Below are positions 26,147 through 34,913 of a stretch of DNA of 64,000 nucleotides, in pieces. This stretch comes from Collinsella aerofaciens (GTDB lineage: Bacteria > Actinomycetota > Coriobacteriia > Coriobacteriales > Coriobacteriaceae), in the NCBI RefSeq assembly GCF_015555045.1, contig NZ_JADNJQ010000011.1, positions 1 to 64,000 on the forward strand, written 5' to 3'. The notes beneath the pieces were generated by a model. The model ran no database searches. It was given only the letters and a program-made list of their open reading frames with translations, and was not told where the DNA came from. The translations under genes were made by a program, and so were the position numbers. How positions within the stretch are numbered: the first letter of the stretch is position 1; the number at the start of each line of letters is the position of its first letter.

Positions 26147-26412
26147 AGAAGTAGCTTGTTTGCGTGCTGGTTGCTGGTGAGCGCATTCTCACGGTGGAGC
26201 GATAGGAGCTCTTGCGGGTATGGCTTGTCCGCAGGTTTATAAGTCCCGAAGAGCTCTTATCGCCCCGCCAGGATGGCGATGCGGGGCAACACCTATACTC
26301 GCAGGACGGCGCTTTCTGCCCTATAGTGTTTGGTGAGCAATATCGTTCAATTTTGAAACACTCGGTCGTGCGACCGTCGGCGGCTGCATGTCGCCGCGGA
26401 CAGGGGCAAATC
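26147..26412 (+). promoter_or_regulatory. Leader region with hairpins upstream of the Fis-type regulator
   Basis: GAGCTCTT near 26207 and AAGAGCTC near 26249 form an inverted repeat, and GCCCCGC near 26262 pairs with GCGGGGC. TATAGT at 26322-26327 and TATACT at 26294-26299 are -10-like without a clear -35. No known riboswitch class was recognised. Confidence 0.35.
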
Positions 26413-27630
26413 ATGGATAGCGATGCCAAGCTGAACATCTTGACCGAGGCCCTGGCTGCTGCCGGGGCCTCGGCATTGGCAATCGATGTGCGTGGGGACG
26501 TCGCGATCTCGACCATGAATGACGCGGCGCTCGAGCGGGATGTGGCGGCTTTTGTCGCTGAGCGCCTCGACCGTATAGGAGACGGCGCGCGTCTGGTTAT
26601 GGGGCGTGCGGGTACGCGCCTGAGCCTGACCGTTCGCCCCACCGACAAAGAGGGCGGGGGCCTTTGGGTCGTCGTGGTCCGCGAGGTGCGCGGCGCCGCG
26701 GCGCACGCGGGCATCGAGTGGCTCAACGCCGACGAAGTCGGGGTCCGCTACGAATCGAGCGCGTACGGCATCGTTGAGGGGGCGGCCTCGGTGGCTGCAC
26801 CGGTTGCCGAGAGCTATGCGCGCGGCGTGCCCCTTATGTTCGAGGGCGAGCTGGGAGCGGGTCAGGTCGAGATTGCCATGCGCCTCTACCTGGATGGCCC
26901 TTTTGCCGATCAACCCTTTGTTTCCGTCGCGCTCGATGAACTCACCGATCGCGGTTGGCGCCATGTGCTCAAAAGCTCCGAATCGCCGCTGTTCCAAACG
27001 GGGCTGACACTTTGCATTGAGGGCTGGAATGCGGTTGGCCCCCAGCGCCTCCGCGAGCTCGTTTCCGCGATGGCCGACACCGCGTTGGCGACGCGCTGCC
27101 ATGTGGTGCTGACGGCGAATGACATGCCGGGCGGCGGCGAAAGTGATCAAGCCGCCTTTGTGACCGAGCGCTTCGCCTGTGCGGTGAGCGTGGCGCCGGC
27201 AATCGCCGAGCAGGGAGCCGCGTCGACGAAGGTCGCGCGCTATTTGGAATATCTCGCTGATGCATTTGGGACGGCAGCGCCCACGCTGTCTGCCGCGGCG
27301 ACGAAGACGCTCGATGCTTACCGCTGGCCGCGCAATTATCTGCAGCTCCGCGAGGTCTCGGAACGACTGTATATATTGGTGGGGGCGGGCACGGTGGACC
27401 GCGCTGTGGCGGAGGAAGTGCTCGCCCAAGAGGACGTGATTAAGACCGCAACCTTTGGCGCCCCGACGCTCGAAAGTGACCTGTATATCCTGCGACCGCT
27501 GGCAGATACCGAGCGAGATATCGCGCATCTGGTTGTAGATCATCTCCACGGCAACCGGACTCGTGCGGCAGAGGTGCTGGGTATAAGCCGTACAACGCTG
27601 TGGCGCTTGCTGAAGGACGATGACCGTTGA
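26413..27630 (+). CDS. Fis-type HTH regulator with degenerate AAA+ domain
   Basis: A 405-residue protein laid out like an NtrC-type enhancer-binding regulator. It has an N-terminal sensor-like region (1-130), an AAA+-like region (about 135-340) and a C-terminal Fis-family HTH (NRTRAAEVLGISRTTLWRLL). The Walker A position reads EGELGAGQVEIAM near 144-156, lacking GKT/GKE. The GAFTGA sigma-54 loop is not found and Walker B is weak (CIEGWNAV). It is therefore probably neither an ATPase nor a sigma-54 activator. ATG 26413 follows AGGGGCAAATC. It could instead act as a simple DNA-binding repressor or activator. Confidence 0.7.
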   Translation: MDSDAKLNILTEALAAAGASALAIDVRGDVAISTMNDAALERDVAAFVAERLDRIGDGARLVMGRAGTRLSLTVRPTDKEGGGLWVVVVREVRGAAAHAGIEWLNADEVGVRYESSAYGIVEGAASVAAPVAESYARGVPLMFEGELGAGQVEIAMRLYLDGPFADQPFVSVALDELTDRGWRHVLKSSESPLFQTGLTLCIEGWNAVGPQRLRELVSAMADTALATRCHVVLTANDMPGGGESDQAAFVTERFACAVSVAPAIAEQGAASTKVARYLEYLADAFGTAAPTLSAAATKTLDAYRWPRNYLQLREVSERLYILVGAGTVDRAVAEEVLAQEDVIKTATFGAPTLESDLYILRPLADTERDIAHLVVDHLHGNRTRAAEVLGISRTTLWRLLKDDDR

Positions 27631-27714
27631 GCGAGGCGCCCGTGACCGCGCGCGACGCGTGTGCTACAGTCCAAAGCGTTATTGTTTCGATTTGGTTACG
27701 GCGTGCGAGGGCAT

Positions 27715-28290
27715 ATGGCTGAGACTTCAAAACCGAGCCGCAGAAGGCGGAGCGCCGCGCCGGTCAACCGACGCACGACATCGGTGACGTGGGGCAAACA
27801 CGCCTCGGGGTTTGATGGCTCGTTCAAGCGCACTAAATATGGCTATCCTTCGGCAAGCGCCCGCTTGGCAATGCAGGCAGAGTCCTCACTGTGGGGCCGC
27901 AAACGCGTGGTGGGCTCAAAGCTCAAGCACGACGGAACGCTCGGTTACATCAGCCGCGGGGCGGCTCGCCGCAGTGGGCTCAATCCGGCTGGTTGGCACC
28001 GTTATGTTCCGATCGCGGTCGTCGTTGCAGTGATCGTCATCGCACTCGCCGCGCTCGGCTACGCCGGCGGTGGCGCCAACTTGGACGCAGTGTTTAAATC
28101 GCCCGAGCTCGCGCATGCAGGCACAGAAGTTGTCGAGGGCGCTCAGACCCAGACGGGCGTCGCACCCCAGCGCGGTATCGTCGCGGCGGCCTCCACCATC
28201 GCCGACGCGCAAAAGGACGAAGATAAGCAAGGCGACGACGCCGAAACGGCCCAGACGAACGAAACGACGACTACTCAAATATCAACATAG
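27715..28290 (+). CDS. Hypothetical membrane protein with basic disordered N-terminus
   Basis: Encodes 191 residues of unrecognised function. Residues 1 to about 95 are basic and Ser/Gly-rich (KPSRRRRSAAPVNRR near the start). One transmembrane helix (about 99-120, VVVAVIVIALAALGYAGG) follows. The remaining 70 residues are polar, rich in Asp, Gln and Thr, and probably extracellular. The ATG at 27715 lacks a strong ribosome binding site (GAGGGCAT). It is 84 nt downstream of the Fis-type regulator and may share its transcript. Confidence 0.6.
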   Translation: MAETSKPSRRRRSAAPVNRRTTSVTWGKHASGFDGSFKRTKYGYPSASARLAMQAESSLWGRKRVVGSKLKHDGTLGYISRGAARRSGLNPAGWHRYVPIAVVVAVIVIALAALGYAGGGANLDAVFKSPELAHAGTEVVEGAQTQTGVAPQRGIVAAASTIADAQKDEDKQGDDAETAQTNETTTTQIST

Positions 28291-28292
28291 CT

Positions 28293-28327
28293 TGCCGGCA
28301 GAAGGGGACGTTCCTTTTCTGCCGGCA
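28293..28327. terminator. Bidirectional terminator-like palindrome
   Basis: TGCCGGCAGAA (28293-28303) pairs perfectly with TTCTGCCGGCA (28317-28327). The loop holds GGGGAC, as in the other GGGACAG-type palindromes. It lies between two convergent genes. Confidence 0.7.
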
Positions 28328-28345
28328 GTTTGGGACACTCCTGCG

Positions 28346-28867
28346 CTACTTGACGTATACCACGTTGTCGCGGCGGGGTTTGGGCTCGGGTAGCGTGTCC
28401 TCGGCGTAGCCAAGAATGCAGTTACCGACACCGCGCAGGCTGCCGTCGGCGGGCAGTCCCCAGCTGGCCAGCAGCTCCAGGCCCTCGGGCGAGTCAAAGA
28501 CCTCATGCGCGCGGTGAATCCAGCACGAATCGACACCCAGTGCATAGGCGGCGTTGAGCAAGTTGCCCATAGCGAGCGAGCCGTCTTCCAGATGTGTGGG
28601 CACGCTGCGGTCAACCAGCACCACCACAACGGTCTTGGCGCCATAGAAGGGGTCGCTGTTGCTGCCCATGACCTGGGCGTTGAACTGTGAAAGACGCTCG
28701 ACGGTCGCGGGGTCGGTGACGGCGACAAACGTCACCGGTTGGCGGCCCATGCCGCTCGGTGCATATTGGCCGGCTTCGATAATACGTGCAAGCTTTTCGG
28801 CCTCGACGGGACGATCGCTGTAGTTGCGGCAGCTGCGACGGTGAATGAGTGCTTCGATAGTCTCCAT
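28346..28867 (-). CDS. Nitroreductase family protein
   Basis: A 173-residue FMN-dependent oxidoreductase. RRSCRNYSDRPV at the N-terminus is the FMN phosphate-binding segment, AGQYAPSGMGRQP follows, and GVGNCILGYAEDTLPEPKPRR forms the usual C-terminus. It is short for the family but complete. Physiological substrates (quinones, nitro compounds, flavins) are not predictable. ATG 28867 follows GCAAGGAGACACC on the minus strand, and the longer upstream frame lacks such a site. Confidence 0.88.
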   Translation of the reverse strand: METIEALIHRRSCRNYSDRPVEAEKLARIIEAGQYAPSGMGRQPVTFVAVTDPATVERLSQFNAQVMGSNSDPFYGAKTVVVVLVDRSVPTHLEDGSLAMGNLLNAAYALGVDSCWIHRAHEVFDSPEGLELLASWGLPADGSLRGVGNCILGYAEDTLPEPKPRRDNVVYVK

Positions 28868-29161
28868 GGTGTCTCCTTGCGGTGGCGTTGCAGATGCCCC
28901 GTTCATACCCGTCGGGCTTAAACGATAGACGGTCAATTACCCAGCCAAAAGGATAGATTCCAATTGGGAAAGTAGGTTTGCATAAAAGTACCTTCAGAAT
29001 GTGACAAACAAATGGGATGGTTAAACGTTTTATCCCGTCTACCCTGCGGTTTTTTACCACTTGCCTAAATGACGAACGCATAACCTTTGATAAAGGTTTT
29101 ACTAAAGGAGTACCAACGTTTATCAATGCGCCGTGGTGGCGCCGGGCCAGGAGGTAACATC
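28868..29161. promoter_or_regulatory. Divergent intergenic region
   Basis: This gap separates the nitroreductase (leftward) from the 96-residue protein (rightward). It holds AACCTTTGATAAAGGTT, a perfect small palindrome near 29083-29099, and a loose GGGAT to ATCCC inverted pair around AAACGTTTT near 29013-29036. No clear promoter hexamers were found. Confidence 0.3.
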
Positions 29162-29452
29162 ATGTTCCAGGCTGGAGATGTCGTCGAGACCGACTTCGAA
29201 GGATTTCTGAAGCTGCTGCGTTCCAAGACGCGCGCTTTCGTGTCGATCAACGATCACGAGTACTACATCACGCACACCGATGGCTATTGGCGTGTTCAGG
29301 ATTGCGAGGCCCTCAACGACAAGGGCCACTTTACTGACTGCTCCGAGCTGGTCAACACGGTCTGCGAGGTCGTCGAGCTGCCGTGGATTGCCGGCAAGAG
29401 CCTGCATGACAGCTTCTCGGGCGCTACGGTCTATGAGGCCGTCGCCGCTTAA
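29162..29452 (+). CDS. Conserved-looking 96-residue hypothetical protein
   Basis: A small acidic soluble protein of unknown function beginning MFQAGDVVETDFEGFLKLL. It contains several aromatic and Cys residues (DCEALNDKGHFTDCSELVNTVCEVVELPW) but no signal peptide, membrane segment or recognised domain. Strong coding signals support it: an excellent AGGAGGTAACATC ribosome binding site, GC-rich third positions and a dedicated terminator. The in-frame upstream extension is unlikely. It is a single-gene unit. Confidence 0.75.
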   Translation: MFQAGDVVETDFEGFLKLLRSKTRAFVSINDHEYYITHTDGYWRVQDCEALNDKGHFTDCSELVNTVCEVVELPWIAGKSLHDSFSGATVYEAVAA

Positions 29453-29479
29453 CAGGCAATAAAACTCGATTTTCACGTG

Positions 29480-29516
29480 ACCGCTGGCGCCGCCCCCGCG
29501 CCGGCGGTCTTTTTCT
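29480..29516 (+). terminator. Terminator of the 96-residue protein gene
   Basis: ACCGCTGGCGC (29480-29490) pairs with GCGCCGGCGGT (29498-29508), one G-U pair, followed by CTTTTTC. Confidence 0.85.
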
Positions 29517-29557
29517 GCCGATAGGCCATAAAAGTGCACGCATTTGCGGAGAGCCTG

Positions 29558-29586
29558 TTGACGATAGTCAAAACTCGGACTAATCT
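29558..29586 (+). promoter_or_regulatory. Promoter of the MarR-ABC operon
   Basis: TTGACG at 29558-29563, a 17-nt spacer and TAATCT at 29581-29586, an excellent match to the vegetative consensus. Confidence 0.75.
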
Positions 29587-29615
29587 AGAGACACAAAATT
29601 GGTCAAAACTCGGAC
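29567..29615 (+). promoter_or_regulatory. Direct-repeat operator of the MarR regulator
   Basis: GTCAAAACTCGGAC occurs twice exactly, at 29567-29580 and 29602-29615, 35 bases apart. The first copy fills the -35/-10 spacer and the second lies just past the expected start of transcription. Both would block initiation if bound, which fits autorepression by the MarR protein encoded next. Confidence 0.7.
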
Positions 29616-29633
29616 AATCGAATGGTGGGATAG

Positions 29634-30134
29634 ATGAATAGTGCGGTTACACTGGTCGACTTCGACCGGTTGCTCAATGGACTCGACCATATCTATTCGG
29701 AGTTCTCGCGCGCCTGCGGCCTTTCGGACTGCGCTTACTGGATGCTCGTTGATACCAGCACGGCGGGCGGCAGTATTGCCGTAAGCCGTCTGACAAGCGA
29801 ATGGTTCTACAGCAAGCAGACCATCAACTCGGCAATTAAAACCTTGACGGCGCGGGGCTTCGCAACGTTGGAGTTTGCCGAAGGCAGTCGTAAGAACAAG
29901 GTTGTGAGCCTGACCGAAGAGGGCAGGCGATTTGCCGAGCGTTATGCGCTGCCGGCACTCAAGGCCGAGCAGCGAGCCTTTGGCGCGCTTGAGCCGTGTG
30001 AGCAGCGCGAGATTATGCGCTTGATCGGCAAATTCTCTCAGGTGCTCGGCGAGGAGTGCGAGACATTTAAGCGGCATATCGCTGCCGAGAGCCAAGCCGA
30101 GAATCAAGGTGAGGGGGAGTCGTGCGAGTGCTAA
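29634..30134 (+). CDS. MarR family transcriptional regulator
   Basis: A 166-residue winged-helix regulator. The recognition region SRLTSEWFYSKQTINSAIKTL and wing segment EFAEGSRKNKVVSLTEEG are clear, flanked by dimerisation helices. The stop overlaps the start of the first ABC exporter gene by 13 bases, so it is the first gene of a three-gene operon. By the logic of the family it probably represses the exporter until an effector is present. ATG 29634 follows GGTGGGATAG. Confidence 0.9.
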   Translation: MNSAVTLVDFDRLLNGLDHIYSEFSRACGLSDCAYWMLVDTSTAGGSIAVSRLTSEWFYSKQTINSAIKTLTARGFATLEFAEGSRKNKVVSLTEEGRRFAERYALPALKAEQRAFGALEPCEQREIMRLIGKFSQVLGEECETFKRHIAAESQAENQGEGESCEC

Positions 30135-31858
30135 TGAGGTTTTTGAAGCCCTATCGAGGGCTTGTCGCAGTGACGCTGCTGGTGCTGCTGGTGGATAACG
30201 TCGGTACGTTGCTGGTTCCCACGATGCTGGCGAACATGGTCAACACCGGTATTACCACGGGCGATGTCGACTACATTTTACGCAACGGCCTATACATGTT
30301 TATCGCGACCAGCATGGCTAGCGGCGGCACGGTGCTGGGCTGCTATCTTTCGGCGCGCCTGGCCGCCAACGTGGCTTGCGATATCCGCAATGCCGTGTAC
30401 GACAAATCGCTCGAGCTCGCGGCCAGCGATTTTGAGCGCTTTGGCACCGGATCGATGATCACGCGCTCGCTCAACGACATCAACGTGATTCAGCAGGCGA
30501 TTCTGCAGACGATTCAGCTGGTGCTGCCCGTGCCGTTTTTGGCTGTGGCGGGCATCATCTTCGCCTGGTTTATCGATCCCGCCATGGGCACGCTTCTGGG
30601 CGTAGTCGTTGCTATTGTGCTGGTGGCGGCGGTCTTTACGGTTGCCAACGCGGCGCCGATTTTTATGCGCCTACAGGGCTTTATCGACCGCATGAACGTG
30701 GTGCTGCGCGAGAATATTGTGGGCGCGCGCGTCATCCGTGCGTTTAACAAGGAGCGCCACGAGGAACGGCGTCTGGACGAGGTGTTTAGCGACTACGCCG
30801 CCAACGCCATCAAAGTCAACCACCTGTTTGTGGGCCTCGACAGTTCAAGCTTCTTTTTGATGAACATCGCCGAGGTGGCGGTGTTGTGGGTGGGCGGCAA
30901 CCGCGTAGGCGCCCACGCCATGCAGATTGCGAGTATCTCGGCGGTGCTGGAGTATGCAATTCTGATCCTGTTCTTTGTGATGATGGCCCAGATGGTGGTG
31001 CTGACGCTTCCGCGTGCTGCCGCGTGCCTGAACCGTGCGCAGCAGGTGTTGGAGATTGAGCCGAGCATCGTCGATGGCGAGCGCACGCTGGATGACGGGG
31101 CGCGCGAGCCCCAAGACGAAGCCGATGCGGTGGCCGTGTTCGACCACATGTCGTTTCGCTTTGACGATGCCGACGAGGACACCCTGTGCGACCTGAGCTT
31201 TGCCTGCCGTCGCGGTCAGACGACTGCAATCGTTGGCTCGACAGGCTCGGGCAAATCGACGGTGGCAAAGCTTCTGCTGCGCTTCCACGATGCCACCAAG
31301 GGCTCCATTCGCCTGAATGGTGTGGACCTGCGCGAGCTTTCGCAAGGTGAGATTCGCGGGCACATCGCCTATGTGCCGCAGAAGGCGTGGCTGTTCTCGG
31401 GCACCGTGGCAAGCAATCTGCGCTTTGGCAACGAGGACGCGACCGAGGCGGACATGCTTCATGCGCTGCGGGTTGCCCAGAGCACCTTTGTGCTCGATCA
31501 GCCGCAGGGGCTCGATACCCCGGTTGCCCAAGGCGGTACGAACTTCTCGGGTGGTCAGCGCCAGCGCCTAGCCATTGCTCGCGCGCTCATGAAGCATGCC
31601 GATCTATATATCTTCGACGACAGTTTCTCGGCCCTGGACTTTAAGACCGATGCCGCCCTGCGTCATGCGTTGCAAGATGAGACGCGTGACGCTGCGGTGC
31701 TCATCATCGCGCAGCGCATCTCTACGATCTTGCACGCCGACCAGATTGTCGTGCTCAAGGACGGCGAGATTGTGGGCTTGGGCACGCATAGCGAGCTTAT
31801 GGAAACCTGCGAGGTGTACCGCGCCATCGCGGAATCGCAAATGAAGGGAGGTGAGTAG
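30122..31858 (+). CDS. Heterodimeric ABC exporter subunit 1 (degenerate ATP site)
   Basis: A 578-residue half-transporter with six transmembrane helices (about 1-310) and an ATPase domain. Walker A is STGSGKST, the signature is FSGGQRQR, and the Walker B end reads YIFDDSFSALD with Asp where catalytic Glu normally stands. This is typical of the non-hydrolysing member of heterodimeric type IV exporters. GTG 30122 follows GAGGGGGAGTC, and ATG 30134 is an alternative start. The partner gene follows two bases after its stop. The substrate is unknown, with drugs, peptides or lipids all possible. Confidence 0.88.
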   Translation: MRVLMRFLKPYRGLVAVTLLVLLVDNVGTLLVPTMLANMVNTGITTGDVDYILRNGLYMFIATSMASGGTVLGCYLSARLAANVACDIRNAVYDKSLELAASDFERFGTGSMITRSLNDINVIQQAILQTIQLVLPVPFLAVAGIIFAWFIDPAMGTLLGVVVAIVLVAAVFTVANAAPIFMRLQGFIDRMNVVLRENIVGARVIRAFNKERHEERRLDEVFSDYAANAIKVNHLFVGLDSSSFFLMNIAEVAVLWVGGNRVGAHAMQIASISAVLEYAILILFFVMMAQMVVLTLPRAAACLNRAQQVLEIEPSIVDGERTLDDGAREPQDEADAVAVFDHMSFRFDDADEDTLCDLSFACRRGQTTAIVGSTGSGKSTVAKLLLRFHDATKGSIRLNGVDLRELSQGEIRGHIAYVPQKAWLFSGTVASNLRFGNEDATEADMLHALRVAQSTFVLDQPQGLDTPVAQGGTNFSGGQRQRLAIARALMKHADLYIFDDSFSALDFKTDAALRHALQDETRDAAVLIIAQRISTILHADQIVVLKDGEIVGLGTHSELMETCEVYRAIAESQMKGGE

Positions 31859-31859
31859 C

Positions 31860-33875
31860 ATGACCGAGGAGCTCAAGAAGCAGGGCGGCCTTGTCGATGC
31901 CGCCGCTGCGGACGCTGCCGATAAAACGGTCGACCAGGCTGCCGCGTCGACCGAGCTGGATGACGCCGCCAAGGCTGCAGCCGAGCGCGAGGCTCGCCGC
32001 CAAGCGCTCTACGAGGAAAATGAGCGCGCCGAGGACGAGCGCGCCCGCGCTGAGGCGGAGCGCATGCGCGATGTGGACGACGAGGACGAGGACGAGAAAC
32101 CCCGCGACACCTGGGCGACGGTGCGCCGCCTGTGGAGCGAGGCTGCCGGCGACCATTGGCGCTTCTATATCGTGTTCGCGAGCATTGTGTTCTATGCCAT
32201 CTTTAACACCGCTGCGCCGGCATATAGCGCCCGTGTGATCGATGAGCTGTGGGGCCACATTCAGGTGGCGTTTGCCAACAACGCCACCTTCAACATCACC
32301 TGGGAGAACTGCGGCAGGACCATCTTCATCTACTTTATGATTTGGACGGCCGCCGCCTCGTTCTACGCGCTCCAGAGCTTTTTGATGTCGAGCGTTGCCG
32401 AACGCCTCAACCTGTGCCTACGCAACCGCATCGCACAAAAGCTCAACCGTCTGCCGCTTGCCTTTTTTGACGCGCATCGTCCCGGTGAGGTCGTCAGCCG
32501 TGCGACCAACGACTTGGACAAGATGTCCGAGAGCATGCAGCGCGGCTTGCTGCAGCTGCTGGTGTCGATTGGCACCGTGGTGGGCGCCGTGAGCGTGATG
32601 TTCGTGTTTAGCGTGCCACTTACGCTGGTCTTTTTGTTCTTTACGGCGTTGTCGCTGCTGGTGACCAAGGTGGTCTCGCGCCGCACGCATGACGTAACCG
32701 GTGAGCGCCAAGAGTGGGTGTCCAAGATTACGAGCGCGGTCGAGGAAGGCTACTCGGGCCGTCTGGTGATTCGCGCGTTTAACCGCGAGCGCCAGAGCTC
32801 TGCCGAGGTGCACGAGGCCTCGGGCGAGCTGGCACGTGTGAGTGCCAAGGCCGACTTCATGATTAACGCCGTCGGCCCCGCGGTGCGCTTTATCGGCCGC
32901 TTGGCACAGATCGTGATTGCGATTGTGGGCTGCAGCATGCTGGTTGCCGGCCACATGACTGTCGGCGTGTTCCAGGCGTTCTTCCAGTTTATCTACGAGG
33001 CATCTGAGCCCATGACGCAGCTGTCGTTTACCTTCAACTCGCTGCAGAGCGCGCTGGCGAGTGCGGAGCGCGTGTTCGACCTGCTCGATGAGCCCGAGAT
33101 GGAGGTGGATCCGCAGCCGGGCGAGGCTGCCAGGCTACCGGGTCGCGTGGAGGGCCGCGTCGCCTTTGAGCACGTGCGCTTTGGCTACACGCCCGAAAAG
33201 CCGCTTATGCGCGACGTGTCGTTTACCGCCGAGCCGGGCCAGAAGATTGCCGTGGTGGGAACCACGGGCGCAGGCAAGACGACGCTCATCAACTTGCTCA
33301 TGCGCTTTTACGAGATCGACGGTGGCCGCATTACGCTCGACGGTGTGGATACGCGCCTTATGAACCGCGGCGAGCTACGTCAGCAGTTTGGCATGGTGCT
33401 GCAGGACGCCTGGCTGTTCGACGGCACGATTGCCGAGAACATCGCCTACGGCTGTCCCGAGGCAACGCGCGAGGAGATTGTTGCGGCTGCGCGCGCCGCC
33501 CAGGTCGATTTCTTTGTGCGCACCATGCCGCAGGGCTACGACACGCGCGTGGTCAACGATGCCGAAAGCATCAGCCAGGGCCAGCGTCAGCTGCTGACCA
33601 TCGCACGCGTGCTGCTCAACAACCCGGCGATTCTCATTCTGGACGAGGCGACCTCAAGCGTGGACACGCGCACCGAGCTTGCTATCGGCCGCGCCATGGA
33701 CGCGCTCATGCGCGGGCGCACCAGCTTTGTGATCGCGCATCGCCTGTCGACGATCGTGGATGCCGACCTGATCTTGGTCATGGACCACGGCAACATTATC
33801 GAGCAGGGCACGCATAAGGAGCTGCTGGCTGCCGAGGGTGCCTACGCCGACCTCTACTTGAGTCAGTTCGCTTAA
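31860..33875 (+). CDS. Heterodimeric ABC exporter subunit 2 (catalytic ATP site)
   Basis: A 671-residue half-transporter. An N-terminal charged extension of about 95 residues, rich in Ala, Glu and Asp, precedes the six-helix membrane domain and is unlike typical family members. The ATPase has Walker A TTGAGKTT, a variant signature ISQGQRQ and a full catalytic Walker B ILDEATSSVD. The canonical Glu here and Asp in subunit 1 make a standard asymmetric pair. ATG 31860 follows GGGAGGTGAGTAGC, which overlaps the end of subunit 1. Confidence 0.9.
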   Translation: MTEELKKQGGLVDAAAADAADKTVDQAAASTELDDAAKAAAEREARRQALYEENERAEDERARAEAERMRDVDDEDEDEKPRDTWATVRRLWSEAAGDHWRFYIVFASIVFYAIFNTAAPAYSARVIDELWGHIQVAFANNATFNITWENCGRTIFIYFMIWTAAASFYALQSFLMSSVAERLNLCLRNRIAQKLNRLPLAFFDAHRPGEVVSRATNDLDKMSESMQRGLLQLLVSIGTVVGAVSVMFVFSVPLTLVFLFFTALSLLVTKVVSRRTHDVTGERQEWVSKITSAVEEGYSGRLVIRAFNRERQSSAEVHEASGELARVSAKADFMINAVGPAVRFIGRLAQIVIAIVGCSMLVAGHMTVGVFQAFFQFIYEASEPMTQLSFTFNSLQSALASAERVFDLLDEPEMEVDPQPGEAARLPGRVEGRVAFEHVRFGYTPEKPLMRDVSFTAEPGQKIAVVGTTGAGKTTLINLLMRFYEIDGGRITLDGVDTRLMNRGELRQQFGMVLQDAWLFDGTIAENIAYGCPEATREEIVAAARAAQVDFFVRTMPQGYDTRVVNDAESISQGQRQLLTIARVLLNNPAILILDEATSSVDTRTELAIGRAMDALMRGRTSFVIAHRLSTIVDADLILVMDHGNIIEQGTHKELLAAEGAYADLYLSQFA

Positions 33876-33907
33876 TGTGACAAAGGGACAGCCCCACATG
33901 TCACATC
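33874..33907. repeat. GGGACAG-family palindrome, family C copy 1
   Basis: AATGTGACAAAGGGACAG followed by a complementary ATGTCACAT. It overlaps the stop codon region of ABC subunit 2. A more perfect copy is at 51248-51282. Confidence 0.65.
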
Positions 33908-33913
33908 AAAAAG

Positions 33914-33950
33914 AAAGGCGCGCCGGGGATGAATTTCCTGGCGCGCCTTT
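33914..33950. terminator. Bidirectional terminator between the ABC operon and cysE
   Basis: AAAGGCGCGCC (33914-33924) pairs perfectly with GGCGCGCCTTT (33940-33950), so either strand ends in a short T run. Confidence 0.8.
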
Positions 33951-33985
33951 GCGTTGACGTCAATGTTGTCGGTAGCCGTCCGCCT

Positions 33986-34690
33986 CTAGCGCTCGTCCAC
34001 GAGCTTGGCGACGAGGGCTTTGAGCTCGGCCACCTCTCGCTCGAGTTCCTTGACGTGGCGGGCGTTCTCGGTGATGCCCTGGCGGTTGAGGGCACTCTGC
34101 TCGGCGGCGTCATCGGGCATGTACTCGCGATGCTGCTTGGCGTCGAAACTCTCTTCAAACACACGGCAGCCGTTGCGCTTGATGATGCGTCCCGGCACGC
34201 CCACGACGGTGCAGTTATCGGGCACGTCCTTGACGACAACTGAGTTGCCGCCGATCTTGACGTTGTTGCCGATGCGAATGTTGCCGAGTACCTTGGCGCC
34301 CGTGCCCACGGTGACGTTGTTGCCCAGGGTGGGGTGGCGTTTGCCGGTCTCGTTGCCGGTACCGCCGAGCGTGACGCCCTGGTAGAGTACACAGTTGTCG
34401 CCCACGATGGTAGTCTCGCCAATAACGACGCCCATGGCGTGGTCGATAAAGAAATGCTTGCCGATCTGTGCGGCGGGATGAATCTCGACGCCGGTGATGT
34501 GGCGGGTGATTTGCGAGAGCACACGGGCAAGTGAGCGATGACCGTGCTCCCAGAGCCAGTGCTCGGGCACGTGGTTCCACTTGGCGTGCAGGCCGGGGTA
34601 CGAAAGGAAAATGACCAGGCCGTTTTGCGCGGCGGGGTCCTGAGCTTGGACGGTCTTGATGTCCTCGCGAATGGTATTGATAAAGCTCAC
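33986..34690 (-). CDS. cysE: Serine O-acetyltransferase
   Basis: CysE acetylates serine with acetyl-CoA, the first step of cysteine synthesis. At 234 residues it has the left-handed beta-helix hexapeptide repeats after about residue 60. [29 protein letters not shown] and the KRHPTLG loop are the CysE active-site and substrate motifs. The C-terminal 50 residues form a charged, possibly coiled-coil tail. GTG 34690 follows AGGGAGGGCGGAC, better placed than the upstream ATG codons. No cysK is adjacent. Confidence 0.92.
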   Translation of the reverse strand: MSFINTIREDIKTVQAQDPAAQNGLVIFLSYPGLHAKWNHVPEHWLWEHGHRSLARVLSQITRHITGVEIHPAAQIGKHFFIDHAMGVVIGETTIVGDNCVLYQGVTLGGTGNETGKRHPTLGNNVTVGTGAKVLGNIRIGNNVKIGGNSVVVKDVPDNCTVVGVPGRIIKRNGCRVFEESFDAKQHREYMPDDAAEQSALNRQGITENARHVKELEREVAELKALVAKLVDER

Positions 34691-34861
34691 CGTCCGCCCT
34701 CCCTTAGCGCCATGGCAATGCGATTCAATAAAGTATAGCGATTCGCTAGGGATTAGGAAGGACATTCTTGGCGGCATTGCACGACAGGTGTCAGTTATGC
34801 AAACTTGCTGGTAATGGAGTCATGCTTTTGTGGGGTTGCGCACGAGGGGGCGCCGCAACCG

Positions 34862-34867
34862 TATACT
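34862..34867 (+). promoter_or_regulatory. -10 element upstream of the DedA gene
   Basis: TATACT at 34862-34867. The nearest -35-like TTGCGC (34836-34841) is 20 nt away, longer than ideal, and lies inside a GGTTGCG to CGCAACC hairpin. Confidence 0.35.
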
Positions 34868-34913
34868 GGTCAACTTGGACGTATCCGCGCCCACAACTGA
34901 GAGGTTTTACTTC

